Shown: positions 16,917-28,078, counted from the stretch's first letter. The stretch is DNA of 64,000 bases from Streptomyces ficellus (GCF_030406405.1 NZ_JAUEPL010000005.1:1-64000), one strand, 5' to 3'. Translations and numbers: made by a program. The notes: a model not told the origin generated them from the letters alone.

Positions 16917-18419
16917 ATGGCAGACAAACCCATCCCCGAGGTGCAGCGGCTCAAGGCGGACTCCGTCGGACTCGTCGGTGTTGTGTTCATGGCGGTCGCC
17001 ACCGCCGCACCGATCACCGCGATGACCGGCAACCTCCCCATCGCGGTCGGCTTCGGCAACGGCACCGGCGCTCCGGCCGGCTACCTCTTCGCGACCCTCG
17101 TCCTGACCGTCTTCTCCGTCGGCTACGTCGCCATGGCGAAACGGATCACCGCGGCCGGCGCCTTCTACGGCTACATCTCGCACGGCCTGGGCCGGATCGC
17201 CGGCATGGCCTCCGGGATGCTCGCGGTCCTCGCGTACATCGTCTTCGAGGCCTCCATCGTCGGCGTCTTCGCCTACTTCACCCGGACGACCGTCGCCGAC
17301 CAGCTGGGCGTGGACCTCCCCTGGATCCTGTACGCGGCGGGGATGCTCGCCGTCACCGCCGTCCTCGCGTACTTCGACATCAACCTCACCGCCAAGGCGC
17401 TCGGCGTGATGCTGATCGCCGAGATCGCGGTGCTGTTCGCCGTCGCCACGGCGGTACTGCTGAACGGCGGCGGCCCGGACGGCATACCCGTCGAGCCCAT
17501 CAACCCCGCCAACGCCTTCACCGGCGCCTCCGCGGGACTGGGGCTCTTCTTCGCCTTCTGGTCGTGGGTGGGCTTCGAGTCGACGGCGATGTACGGGGAG
17601 GAGTCCCGCGACCCCAAGCGCGTCATCCCGCGCGCCACCCTCGTCTCCGTCATCGGTGTGGGCCTCTTCTACATCTACGTCTCCTGGATGACGATCGCCG
17701 GCAACGGCCTCAAGGGCGCGGTCGAGGCGTCCTCCTCGGCCACCCCCCTGGACCTGTTCTTCGCCCCGACCACCACCTACCTCGGCGCCTGGGCCGTCGA
17801 CGCCTTCCAGTGGCTGCTGCTGACCGGTTCGTTCGCCTGCGGCATGGCCTTCCACCAGTGCGCCTCGCGCTACCTGTACGCCATCGGCCGCGAGGGCTTC
17901 CTCCACCCCGCCCTCGGCCGTACGCACCCCACGCACGGCTCGCCGTACATCGCCTCGTACGCACAGAGCGCGATCGCCGTCGTCCTGGTCGGCGCCTTCT
18001 GGGCAACCGGGCAGGACCCGTACATCCACCTCTACACGCTGCTGGCGATCCTCGGCACGATGGCGATCCTCATCGTCCAGACCCTGTGCTCGTTCGCCGT
18101 CATCGGCTACTTCCGCAAGAACCACCCCGAGGACCGGCACTGGTTCCGGACCCTCACCGCCCCGCTGCTCGGCGGCATCGGCATGACGGCGGTCGTCGTC
18201 CTGCTGGTGCTGAACATGGAGACCGCCGCCGGCCTCGCCGCCGACTCCCTGTTCTTCACGCTCATCCCGTGGATCGTCGGCGCCATCTTCTTCGGCGGCC
18301 TCGGCCTGGGCCTCTATCTGCGGGCCAGGCAGCCGCGGCGCTACGAGATCATCGGCCGGATCGTCCTGGAAGACGCGGCCGAGCGTGCAGACGAAGACCA
18401 CCAGCCCGCCACTGTCTGA
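16917..18419 (+). CDS. APC superfamily amino acid/amine permease
   Basis: 500 aa from ATG 16917, preceded by GGAGGAGGG (16899-16907). About 12 transmembrane helices. The N-terminal LKADSVGLVGVVFMAVATAA and TGNLPIAVGFGNGTGAPAGY blocks are typical of APC transporters, with ESTAMYGEESRDPKRVIPRA in the middle. Relatives carry amino acids, GABA, putrescine or ethanolamine; the adjoining amine oxidase favours an amine. The gene ends 11 bp before the oxidase start, so the two are probably one operon, controlled by the divergent PucR. Confidence 0.9.
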   Translation: MADKPIPEVQRLKADSVGLVGVVFMAVATAAPITAMTGNLPIAVGFGNGTGAPAGYLFATLVLTVFSVGYVAMAKRITAAGAFYGYISHGLGRIAGMASGMLAVLAYIVFEASIVGVFAYFTRTTVADQLGVDLPWILYAAGMLAVTAVLAYFDINLTAKALGVMLIAEIAVLFAVATAVLLNGGGPDGIPVEPINPANAFTGASAGLGLFFAFWSWVGFESTAMYGEESRDPKRVIPRATLVSVIGVGLFYIYVSWMTIAGNGLKGAVEASSSATPLDLFFAPTTTYLGAWAVDAFQWLLLTGSFACGMAFHQCASRYLYAIGREGFLHPALGRTHPTHGSPYIASYAQSAIAVVLVGAFWATGQDPYIHLYTLLAILGTMAILIVQTLCSFAVIGYFRKNHPEDRHWFRTLTAPLLGGIGMTAVVVLLVLNMETAAGLAADSLFFTLIPWIVGAIFFGGLGLGLYLRARQPRRYEIIGRIVLEDAAERADEDHQPATV

Positions 18420-18430
18420 GGAGCAGACCC

Positions 18431-20044
18431 ATGTCCCGTACGCCCCTGATGCACGCCCTGCGCCGACTCGCCGCCGAACACTCCGCGGCACGGCGGCTCA
18501 ACCTCCCCGTGGAAGCCGTCCGTGGCTCCACCCGCCGCGAACTGCTCCAGCGCGCCGCCGCCCTCGGCCTGGCGGCGGGCGTGGGCACGGCGGTGGCCGC
18601 CCGCCCCGCCCCCGCGCACGCCGCGACCGCCCCGCGCATCGCCGTCGTCGGCGCCGGTATCGCCGGGCTCACCGCCGCCCTCACCCTGAAGGACGCGGGC
18701 CTGAACTGCACGCTGTACGAGGCCAACCCCACCCGCGTCGGCGGCCGCATGTGGACGCAGCGCGACCACTGGGCGTACGGCCAGATCTCCGAGATCGGCG
18801 GCGAGCTGATCGACACCAGCCACAAGAAGATCCTCGAACTGTGCCGCCGCTTCGACCTGCCCGTCGAGGACTTCCTCGGCGGCGGGCCCAACGGCGCCGA
18901 GGAGGTGCTGTGGTTCAACGGCACCTACTACCCGCGCCACCAGGCCGACGAGGACTTCAAGGCCGTCTACCAGCTGCTCCACCGGGACCTCCAGGAAGCC
19001 GGCGAGGTCATGTGGAACCAGACGACCCCGCACGGCACCGCACTGGACAACATGTCGATATACGAGTGGATCGAAAGCCGCGTCCCCGGCGGCCACTCCT
19101 CGCCGCTCGGCCGGTTCATCGACGTCGCCTACAACGTCGAGTACGGAGCCGAGACCACCGAGCAGTCGTCGCTCGCCCTCGTCCTGCTGATGGGGTATCA
19201 GACCAATCCGGGACATTTCAATGTCTGGGGCCTGTCCAACGAGCGCTACCACATCACCGGCGGCAACGACCAACTGCCGAACGCCATCGCCGCCTCACTG
19301 CCCTCCGGCACCCTGCGCATGGGCTGGTCGCTGACCGCCGTACGCGCGGGCGCCGACGGCACCCAGACCCTGACCTTCAGCGAGGGCGGCACCACGCGCA
19401 CGGTCACCGCCGACCACACCATCCTGTGCGTCCCGCTGCCCATCCTCAAGCAACTGGACCTGACCCACGCGGGCTTCGACCCGCTCATGCGCGACCTGCT
19501 GCGCGACGCGCGCATGGGGTACTGCACCAAGCTCAACATGCAGTGCGGCACCCGTCCCTGGCTGGGCACCGGCCCCTGGCCGGGCGTCTCGGCGGGCGAC
19601 TGCTTCACCGACACCGACGTCCAGCAGGCCTGGGACACCACCAAGATCCAGCCAGGCACCGGCGGCATCCTCATCCAGTACGCCGGTGGCGCGCTCGCCA
19701 AGAAGCTCGCCCCCGCCGGGCCGTTCTCCACCGAGTCCGACCCGTACGTACGCGACCTCGCCGCCCGCCGCCTGCGCGGCATCGACGCGTTCTTCCCCGG
19801 CACGTCCAGGGCGTGGACCGGCCGCGCCCAGCTCTCCGCCTGGCACCACAACCCGTACACGCTCGGCGCGTACTCGATGTGGCCCGTGGGCTATCTGCAC
19901 CGGTACGCCGGGTACGAGGGCACCGCGCAGGGCAACATCCACATCGGCGGGGAGCACTGCAGCTACGACTTCCAGGGCTTCATGGAGGGCGGCGCCACGG
20001 AGGGCGAGCGGGCGGCCCGGGAGGTCATCGCGCGGGTCGGCTGA
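18431..20044 (+). CDS. Tat-exported flavin monoamine oxidase
   Basis: 537 aa from ATG 18431. Residues ~33-62 form a twin-arginine signal (STRRELLQRAAALGLAAG, followed by an Ala-rich stretch ending PAHA). The mature protein starts with the FAD-binding VVGAGIAGLTAALTL (~70-84), then EANPTRVGGRMWT and EIGGELID, and ends with the FAD C-terminal block IHIGGEHCSYDFQGFMEGG. This is the MAO/L-amino-acid-oxidase family: oxidative deamination of amines to aldehydes with H2O2 and ammonia. The N-region before the twin arginines is unusually long (~33 aa). The location outside the membrane contrasts with the importer next door; see findings. Confidence 0.9.
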   Translation: MSRTPLMHALRRLAAEHSAARRLNLPVEAVRGSTRRELLQRAAALGLAAGVGTAVAARPAPAHAATAPRIAVVGAGIAGLTAALTLKDAGLNCTLYEANPTRVGGRMWTQRDHWAYGQISEIGGELIDTSHKKILELCRRFDLPVEDFLGGGPNGAEEVLWFNGTYYPRHQADEDFKAVYQLLHRDLQEAGEVMWNQTTPHGTALDNMSIYEWIESRVPGGHSSPLGRFIDVAYNVEYGAETTEQSSLALVLLMGYQTNPGHFNVWGLSNERYHITGGNDQLPNAIAASLPSGTLRMGWSLTAVRAGADGTQTLTFSEGGTTRTVTADHTILCVPLPILKQLDLTHAGFDPLMRDLLRDARMGYCTKLNMQCGTRPWLGTGPWPGVSAGDCFTDTDVQQAWDTTKIQPGTGGILIQYAGGALAKKLAPAGPFSTESDPYVRDLAARRLRGIDAFFPGTSRAWTGRAQLSAWHHNPYTLGAYSMWPVGYLHRYAGYEGTAQGNIHIGGEHCSYDFQGFMEGGATEGERAAREVIARVG

Positions 20045-20069
20045 GGAGGGCCGGACTCCGGATACGGAG

Positions 20070-20145
20070 GAGGGGTTGCCGGAAGGGCGGGCGTCGCCCG
20101 CTGCACCAGCGGGCAGCGAAGGGCTACGGCAACCTCTCTTTTTCT
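20070..20145 (+). terminator. Structured terminator after the amine oxidase
   Basis: An outer 12-bp stem with one G-T pair (20070-20081 with 20127-20138) encloses GC-rich inner hairpins (GCGGGCG/CGCCCGC and GCTGC/GCAGC). It is followed by TTTTT (20139-20143). It separates the catabolic cassette from the conservon. Confidence 0.75.
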
Positions 20146-20265
20146 CGGATGGCTGGATATGATCGGCGTTTCCGCACCCCGGACCGGCCATCCGCCACCC
20201 ACGTACAACGCAGACGTCAGTCCGGGCCGTTGGCCTGTCCCGCCCTCTTCCGCTCACGAGGACTG

Positions 20266-22638
20266 ATGACTCCCACAGAACCCGAAGGGCCACACCGACC
20301 CGAAGGGCCACCAGAACCCCGAGGGCCACGCGGGTCCGCCCCGAGCCGCCGAAGCCGCGCGGTGCGCCTGCGGACGCTGCTGATCTGGCTGGCGGTGGTC
20401 CCCACCCTGGCGATGGGCGCCCAAGTCGTCGTCACCTCCCACCGCTTGCTGGAGCAGGCGGAGAACCTCCGTGCCGACGTGGCGGCCGGCGAGCGGACCG
20501 GCACACCCCTGTACCGGCTCATGGTCGAGATGCAGGCCGAGCGCACCATGACGGCCGCCATGTGGGCCGGCACCCCCGTGTCCCCGGCCGATCTGCGCAC
20601 CCGCCGCGCCGCCACCGACCGGGCCGACGCCGCGTTCCGCCGGTCCATCGACCCCGGCCCCGAGTCCGAGCGCGCGCACCGCTACCTCCACGACGTGGAA
20701 CACCGCCTCGACGACCTGGACGCCCACCGGGAGCGCGCCGACGCCCGCAGCGGACCCCCGGACCGCACCATCGGCTACTACACCGGCGTGATCGACCAGA
20801 TGATCCGCAGCTACCAGGAGTTCAGCCACCTGGACGACGCCGAGCTCACCTATGAGAGCCGGCCCGTGGTCGCGCTGCTCTCCGCCTCGGAGATCCTGGC
20901 ACGCGAGGACACGATCCTCGCGTCGGCCGGCCCGTCCCGGGAGCTGACCGCCGCCCGGTTCGCCGAATTCACCAACGCCGTCGGCGCCCACAGGTTCCTG
21001 TACGACTCGTCGATCGTCCCCTACCTGCCCGCCGAGGACAGGAAGGCCTTCGAGGCGATCACCGGCTCCGACGCGTGGCAGACCAAGACCCGCGTCGAGA
21101 GCGCGGTCATGTCCGAGCACGAGGACACCGACTCCGGCGTGGTGCTGCCCCGGGAGGTACGGGGCTGGCCGGCCGCCCACAAGGAGTTCTCCGCCCGCCT
21201 CGCCGACCTCAACAGCGACCGGCTGCGCGGGGTGCTCAAGCACGCCGGGGCCAAGGCCGGGCAGCTGGAGAGAGACGTCGCTTGGCTGATCGCGGGAAGC
21301 GGCGCCGCGCTCGCGGTCGTCGTGGCCGTCGTCGTGTTCACCACGCGCTCGGTCCTGCGCCGCATGGACCGGCTGCACGAGCGCACGGTGACCATCGCCG
21401 AGGCGACGCTGCCGGACATCGTGGCCCGGCTCCAGCGCGGGCAGCGGGTCGACGACGACGCGCTGCCCCGGCCCAGCGGCGAGGGCGACGAGGTCGGACG
21501 TATCAGCGACGCGTTCGCGCGCGTCGTGGCCGTGTCCGTCGAGGGGCACCGGCAACTCGCCGAGGAGCGGGACGGGTTCAGCATGTTCGCCGCGGGCATC
21601 GCCTCCCGCACCGGGAACCTGGTCAGCCGGCAGCTGAGCCTGACCGAGGAACTCCAGGACACCTTCGGCCACGACGAAACGCTTCTGCCGCAGCTGATGA
21701 GATCCGACCAGCTGACCGTGGGCATGCGGCGGCAGGTGGAGAACCTGCTCATCCTGTCCGGCGGTGAGATCCCCGACCCGCACACCGAGCCCATGCGCGT
21801 CGCCGACCTGCTGCGCGAGGCCGCGTCCGAGGTGGAGGACTTCCGGCGGATCGAACGGCACGCACTGGACGAGATCAGCGTGGAACCCCGGGTGATCAGC
21901 CAGATCAGCCACCTCCTCGCCGAGCTGCTGGACAACGCCACCCGCTTCTCGCCGCCGAAGTCGAAGGTCGTCATCCGGGCCGAAGTCGTCGGCGACGGGC
22001 TGTCGGTGGAGATCGAGGACCGGGGACCGCGCGTCGCCCCCGAGAGCTACGAGGAGATGAACGGGCGGCTCCACTCCGCCCCGCCGTACGCCGTCCTGGC
22101 GCGCAACGCGCACCGGCTCGGCCTCTTCGTGGTCGGCCACCTCGCGGACCGGCTCGGGGCCACGGTCACCCTGCGCCGCTCGGCGTTCGGCGGGACGTCC
22201 GCGGTCGTGATCCTCCCCGGGGAGCACCTGGTGAGGACCGCGCCGAAGCCGGTACCCGAGCCGCCCGCCCCCGCCTTGGCCCCCGCCATGGCCGCCGTCA
22301 TGGCCCCCGCCCCGGCACCACAACGCGCAGGCGCAAGCGCCCCCGTACTCGTCCCGCGCAAGGACTCCGCCCCGCTCCCCACCCTCCCCACCGGGCTGCC
22401 CCAGCGCCGCACCGCAGGCCACGAGCAGCCGGTACGCACGCGCGCGGCGGACGCCCTGCCGGCCCTCCCCGAGCGTGTCCCGCAGACCCACATCGCCCCG
22501 CAACTCCTCCAGCCCCGCACGCCGGAATCCAGCGGCGGCCAGGACGCGGCCACCCCCGAGGAAGTGGCCGACGCCTGGGCGGACTACGAGCACGGCACCG
22601 AAACAGCAGAAGAAGAGCTCCGACGGGAACAGCCATGA
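20266..22638 (+). CDS. cvnA: Conservon sensor-kinase-like protein CvnA
   Basis: 790 aa from ATG 20266. Architecture: TM1 at ~37-57 (TLLIWLAVVPTLAMGAQVVV), extracellular nitrate/nitrite-sensing-like domain (~60-330), TM2 (~339-362), HAMP region (~363-430) and HATPase_c (~549-660) with N-box ELLDNATRFSPP, G1 EIEDRGPRV and G2 RLGLFVVGHLADRLGA. A Pro/Ala-rich tail (~665-790) follows. A classic phospho-acceptor H-box is not evident, as is usual for CvnA. In studied conservons CvnA-D form a membrane complex resembling eukaryotic G-protein-coupled signalling. It overlaps cvnB by 4 bp. Confidence 0.93.
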   Translation: MTPTEPEGPHRPEGPPEPRGPRGSAPSRRSRAVRLRTLLIWLAVVPTLAMGAQVVVTSHRLLEQAENLRADVAAGERTGTPLYRLMVEMQAERTMTAAMWAGTPVSPADLRTRRAATDRADAAFRRSIDPGPESERAHRYLHDVEHRLDDLDAHRERADARSGPPDRTIGYYTGVIDQMIRSYQEFSHLDDAELTYESRPVVALLSASEILAREDTILASAGPSRELTAARFAEFTNAVGAHRFLYDSSIVPYLPAEDRKAFEAITGSDAWQTKTRVESAVMSEHEDTDSGVVLPREVRGWPAAHKEFSARLADLNSDRLRGVLKHAGAKAGQLERDVAWLIAGSGAALAVVVAVVVFTTRSVLRRMDRLHERTVTIAEATLPDIVARLQRGQRVDDDALPRPSGEGDEVGRISDAFARVVAVSVEGHRQLAEERDGFSMFAAGIASRTGNLVSRQLSLTEELQDTFGHDETLLPQLMRSDQLTVGMRRQVENLLILSGGEIPDPHTEPMRVADLLREAASEVEDFRRIERHALDEISVEPRVISQISHLLAELLDNATRFSPPKSKVVIRAEVVGDGLSVEIEDRGPRVAPESYEEMNGRLHSAPPYAVLARNAHRLGLFVVGHLADRLGATVTLRRSAFGGTSAVVILPGEHLVRTAPKPVPEPPAPALAPAMAAVMAPAPAPQRAGASAPVLVPRKDSAPLPTLPTGLPQRRTAGHEQPVRTRAADALPALPERVPQTHIAPQLLQPRTPESSGGQDAATPEEVADAWADYEHGTETAEEELRREQP

Positions 22639-23036
22639 CGACAACACCGAACGACGCGATCTACAGCATCCTGGACAACAACCTGAGCCGGATCGCCGGC
22701 ATCCAGGGAGCCGTGCTGCTGTCCAACGACGGCATCAAACTCAGCGCGTACCTGCTGGAACGCGATCAGGCCGAGCGGGTGGCGGCGGCGTCCTCCGGCA
22801 TCGCGGCCACCATGAAGGCGATATCCCGTGAGGTCGGCGGCGGCCGGGTGATCCGCCAGCTCGTCGAGATGGACGACCGGTACCTGTGCATCGTCGGCTG
22901 CGGCGAGGGCAGCACCCTCATCGTCGTGACGTCCCGCAAGGCACGGCTCGGGGAGCTCGGCGGCGAGGCGGTACGGGCCTCGCAGGCGCTCGGCGAGTGG
23001 CTGGGCACCCCCGAACGCGCCATGCCCCATCGGTAA
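22635..23036 (+). CDS. cvnB: Roadblock/LC7 protein CvnB
   Basis: 133 aa from ATG 22635 (ATGA overlap with cvnA). Roadblock/LC7 fold with the typical start IYSILDNNLSRIAGIQGAVL, LLSNDGIKLSAYL and the closing LGGEAVRASQALGEWLG. Roadblock proteins are small GTPase regulatory or scaffold subunits (MglB-like). In a conservon CvnB is thought to work with CvnC and the GTPase CvnD. Confidence 0.95.
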   Translation: MTTTPNDAIYSILDNNLSRIAGIQGAVLLSNDGIKLSAYLLERDQAERVAAASSGIAATMKAISREVGGGRVIRQLVEMDDRYLCIVGCGEGSTLIVVTSRKARLGELGGEAVRASQALGEWLGTPERAMPHR

Positions 23037-23401
23037 TGCCCGGCGAGCAGCAGCACGGAACGCGCCGCCGCGCGCGGCTGTACGCCCTGACCGACGGGCG
23101 TACGGCCGCTGCGCGCACCGTCCTGACCATGGACACCATGATCACGGCAACGGTGGCGGCGGACGACCATGGCGGCCTGTCCAGCGAGTGGCAGGCCATC
23201 CTCGCCATGTGCCGGCCGCCGAACGGGCGGGCGGTCGCCGAGATCGCCGCCCGGATGCACATGCGCCTCACCCCCATGACGGTCCTCCTCGGTGAACTCC
23301 TGGACCGCGGCCTGATCCACCACCGGCCGCCCCTGGAAGCGGCCGAGACCTCCAACGTCCACCTGCTGACGAGAATCAGGGACAGCCTTGCCCGAATATG
23401 A
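23036..23401 (+). CDS. cvnC: DUF742 protein CvnC
   Basis: 121 aa from ATG 23036, sharing one base with the cvnB stop (TAATG). The DUF742 pattern is present: RLYALTDGRT near the N-terminus, then a winged-helix-like region (AEIAARMHMRLTPMTVLLGE, then LLDRGLIHHRPP) and a final LLTRIRDSLARI. It lies in the invariant cvnB-C-D order. Molecular role is not defined, but it accompanies the GTPase in all conservons. Confidence 0.93.
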   Translation: MPGEQQHGTRRRARLYALTDGRTAAARTVLTMDTMITATVAADDHGGLSSEWQAILAMCRPPNGRAVAEIAARMHMRLTPMTVLLGELLDRGLIHHRPPLEAAETSNVHLLTRIRDSLARI

Positions 23402-23978
23402 CACCGCCGCCGAGGAAGAGTCCCCCGTCAAGATCCTGATCGCCGGCGGGTTCGGCGTCGGCAAGACGACCCTGGTCGAAGCGGTCTCCGAGATCGAGCC
23501 GCTGCGCACGGAAGAGCGGCTGACGGCGGCGGGCGTCGGCGTCGACGACCTGGACGGCATCGAGTCCAAGACGGTGACCACCGTGGCGATGGACTTCGGC
23601 CGGATCACCCTCCCCGACGCGGGCGTCGTCCTCTACCTGTTCGGCACACCGGGCCAGGAGCGCTTCTGGTTCATGTGGGACGACCTGCTGCGAGGGGCGC
23701 TGGGGGCGATCGTGCTGGTCGACACCCGGCGCCTGGACCGCAGCTTCGCGGCGGTCGACTTCTTCGAGAACCGCGGGCTGCCGTTCATCATCGGCGCCAA
23801 CTGCTTCCACGGCGAACAGCCGTACACCGCCGAGCAGATCGGTGCCGCCCTGCACCTGAGGGACCCGGACACCCCCATCCTCATGCTCGACGCCCGCTCC
23901 CACGACGACATCCGCGGCGCCCTGCTCGCCCTGCTGGACGTGCTGATCGCCAAAGCGCGCGCTTCAGCCGCCGTCTGA
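23388..23978 (+). CDS. cvnD: Conservon small GTPase CvnD
   Basis: 196 aa from TTG 23388, overlapping cvnC by 14 bp. G1 is GGFGVGKTTLVE (~20-31), the effector Thr lies in the KTVTTVAMDFG region (~63-73), and G3 is YLFGTPGQERFWFMWDDLLRG. A degenerate G4 (IGANCFHGEQ) replaces NKxD, as in other MglA/CvnD-type GTPases. The unusual TTG start is supported by the overlap and by the family N-terminus. It should be a GTP-dependent switch controlled by CvnB and CvnC. Confidence 0.93.
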   Translation: MPEYDTAAEEESPVKILIAGGFGVGKTTLVEAVSEIEPLRTEERLTAAGVGVDDLDGIESKTVTTVAMDFGRITLPDAGVVLYLFGTPGQERFWFMWDDLLRGALGAIVLVDTRRLDRSFAAVDFFENRGLPFIIGANCFHGEQPYTAEQIGAALHLRDPDTPILMLDARSHDDIRGALLALLDVLIAKARASAAV

Positions 23979-23999
23979 CGTCCCGCCCGGGCCACGACG

Positions 24000-24033
24000 G
24001 AGGCGGGGCGGGCCCGAAGACCCGCCCCGCCTC
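24000..24033. terminator. Bidirectional terminator between cvnD and the GH15 gene
   Basis: A perfect GC-rich stem (about 24000-24012 with 24021-24033) with an 8-nt loop lies midway between the convergent genes. There is no T tract, as is common in Streptomyces. Confidence 0.75.
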
Positions 24034-24046
24034 TCGGCCGCAGCCA

Positions 24047-25852
24047 TCAGCCCCCGTACGCGCCCGACGCCGTCAGCCGCAGCGCCGTGTCGATCAGCGG
24101 CACGTGGCTGAACGCCTGCGGGAAGTTGCCCACCTGGCGCTTGAGCCGCGGGTCCCACTCCTCCGCCAGCAGCCCCAGGTCGTTACGGAGCGCCAGCAGC
24201 TTCTCGAACAGCTTGCGCGCCTCGTCGACCCGGCCGATCATCGCCAGGTCGTCCGCCATCCAGAACGAGCAGGCCAGGAAGGCGCCCTCGTCGCCGGGCA
24301 GGCCGTCCACGCCCTCCTCGGCGCCCTCGGTCGGGTAGCGCAGGATGAAGCCGTCCTCCGTGGACAGCTCCCGCTGGATCGCCTCGATCGTGCCGATCAC
24401 GCGCTTGTCGTCCGGCGGCAGGAAGCCCATCTGCGGAATCAGCAGCAGCGAGGCGTCCAGCTCCTTCGAGCCGTACGACTGCGTGAACGTGTTGCGCTCC
24501 GGGTCGTACCCCTTCTCGCACACGTCCCGGTGGATCGTCTCGCGCAGGTCGCGCCACCGCTCCAGCGGCCCGTCCGCGTCCCCCGACTCGATCAGCTTGA
24601 TCGTCCGGTCGACCGCGACCCACGCCATCACCTTCGAGTGCGTGAAGTGGCGGCGCGGCCCGCGCACCTCCCAGATGCCCTCGTCCGGCTGGTCCCAGTG
24701 GTCCTCCAGGTACCGGATCAGCTTCAGCTGGAGCAGCGAGGCGTAGTCGTTGCGCGCCAGGCCCGTCATGTGCGCCAGGTGCAGGGCCTCGGTGACCTCT
24801 CCGTACACATCGAGCTGGAGCTGCGCCGCGGCGCCGTTGCCGACCCGGACCGGGGCGGAGTTCTCGTACCCCGGCAGCCAGTCGAGCTCCGCCTCGCCGA
24901 GCTCGCGCTCGCCCGCGATGCCGTACATGATCTGCAGGTTCTCCGGGTCGCCGGCGACCGCGCGCAGCAGCCACTCGCGCCAGGCGCGGGCCTCCTCGCG
25001 GTAGCCGGTGCGCAGCAGCGAGGACAGGGTGATCGCGGCGTCCCGCAGCCAGGTGTAGCGGTAGTCCCAGTTCCGTACGCCCCCGATGTCCTCCGGCAGG
25101 GAGGTCGTGGGCGCGGCGACGATACCGCCGGTCGGGGCGTACGTCAGCGCCTTCAGCGTGATCAGTGAGCGGACCACGGCCTCCCGGTAGGGCCCGCGGT
25201 AGGTGCAGTGCTCCACCCACTCGCGCCAGAACGCGCTGGTGGCCTGGAGCGCCCCCTCCGGGTCCGCCACCGGCGGCTCCTTGTGGTGCGAGGGCTGCCA
25301 GCTGATGGTGAAGGCGACCCGGTCACCGGGACGGACCGTGAAGTCGGAGTACGTGGTGAGGTGCTCGCCGTGCGTCTCCACGTCGGTGTCCAGCCAGACC
25401 GAGTCGGGCCCGGCGACGGCGACCGTACGGTTGTCGACCTTGTGCACCCAGGGCACCACACGCCCGTAGCTGAACCGCATCCGCAGCGCGGACCGCATCC
25501 GCACCCGGCCGCTGATGCCCTCCACGATCCGGACGAGCTGCGGCGCGCCGTCACGCGGCGGCATGAAATCGGTCACGCGGACCGTGCCGCGCCCCGGCGT
25601 GTCCCACTCGGATTCCAGGATCAGCGAGTCGCCGACGTACCGGCGCCGGTCGGCGACGGGCGGTTCGGCGTCATCGGCGTGCGCCGGTCCGATCCGCCAG
25701 AAACCGTGTTCCTCGGTACCGAGGATTCCTGCGAAGACGGCATGCGAGTCGAAGCGGGGCAGGCACAGCCAGTCGGCCGTCCCGTCCCGGCAGACCAGGG
25801 CGGCGGTCTGCATGTCTCCGATGAGTGCGTAGTCCTCGATGCGCCCGGCCAC
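24047..25852 (-). CDS. Glycoside hydrolase family 15 protein (trehalase/glucoamylase-like)
   Basis: 601 aa from GTG 25852 (minus), with GGAG seven bases upstream. The start VAGRIEDYALIGDMQTAALV is the conserved N-terminus of actinobacterial GH15 proteins. (alpha/alpha)6-barrel motifs follow: DGTADWLCLPRFDS, GVRNWDYRYTWLRDAAITL, the catalytic region ELDWLPGYENSAPVRVGNGA and the C-terminal EEWDPRLKRQVGNFPQAFSH. Mycobacterial relatives are trehalases; others act on alpha-1,4-glucans. It has no signal peptide, so it is cytosolic. A TTG at 25858 is an alternative start. Upstream extension of the frame to 26011 is unlikely to be translated. Confidence 0.92.
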   Translation of the reverse strand: MAGRIEDYALIGDMQTAALVCRDGTADWLCLPRFDSHAVFAGILGTEEHGFWRIGPAHADDAEPPVADRRRYVGDSLILESEWDTPGRGTVRVTDFMPPRDGAPQLVRIVEGISGRVRMRSALRMRFSYGRVVPWVHKVDNRTVAVAGPDSVWLDTDVETHGEHLTTYSDFTVRPGDRVAFTISWQPSHHKEPPVADPEGALQATSAFWREWVEHCTYRGPYREAVVRSLITLKALTYAPTGGIVAAPTTSLPEDIGGVRNWDYRYTWLRDAAITLSSLLRTGYREEARAWREWLLRAVAGDPENLQIMYGIAGERELGEAELDWLPGYENSAPVRVGNGAAAQLQLDVYGEVTEALHLAHMTGLARNDYASLLQLKLIRYLEDHWDQPDEGIWEVRGPRRHFTHSKVMAWVAVDRTIKLIESGDADGPLERWRDLRETIHRDVCEKGYDPERNTFTQSYGSKELDASLLLIPQMGFLPPDDKRVIGTIEAIQRELSTEDGFILRYPTEGAEEGVDGLPGDEGAFLACSFWMADDLAMIGRVDEARKLFEKLLALRNDLGLLAEEWDPRLKRQVGNFPQAFSHVPLIDTALRLTASGAYGG

Positions 25853-26300
25853 GTGCAATCTCCAGTCGAACGGCAACGTTCGCCCCGTGGGGCGCTTACT
25901 GGGGTCAGGGTCAAGGATCGCCGACGAGCACGAAGTCCCGGTAGCGGGCAGGGGTGGTGCCGGTATGGGGGCCCGGCTCGGCGGCGAATGTCCGAGCAGG
26001 ATACGACGCACCCCGGCCCTCCGTGTGATCGTCCTGGTAGAGGTGTTGAGTTGAACGGGTGACCTGCGTCTCCCCGTGCGAAACCCCCCGGCGGGCCGTG
26101 TGCCGCCCGTGTCCGCCCGTGTGCCGAGCGTGGCCGGAAGCGGTCACCCCGCGTCGCTGATACCCTGGTAGCCCGTGGACCGGTGGGCGCCGCACCTCGA
26201 ATCGGCGGCCCCCGAACCGCAGCGACGGCACCCCCGGAATCCCCGGATCGGACGCCGGTACGCACCTCCAGACCGCGACCACGGGAGCCCCCTCTTGGCC

Positions 26301-27983
<1,683 letters not shown>

Positions 27984-28002
27984 TGCAGTAGAGATACGGT
28001 TG

Positions 28003-28043
28003 ACCGGGGTACGGGCCTGATCAGGGCACGTGCCCCGGTTTTC
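28003..28043 (+). terminator. Terminator after pyrG
   Basis: ACCGGGG (28003-28009) pairs with CCCCGGT (28033-28039) around the inner palindrome CCTGATCAGG, followed by TTTT. It lies 20 bp after the pyrG stop and before the Nudix gene. Confidence 0.75.
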
Positions 28044-28078
28044 TGTGTACGAAGCCCGTGCGAGGGAGGACGTCTTCC

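Noticed and set aside
16880-20044. Very long + ORF spanning the permease and amine oxidase
   Set aside because: The first half is an Arg-rich out-of-frame reading of the APC permease; the oxidase has its own ATG at 18431 with a Tat signal.
18385-22638. 1417-codon + ORF upstream of and including cvnA
   Set aside because: Its N-terminal half is the +1 frame of the amine oxidase. A structured terminator and the family N-terminus support the start at 20266.
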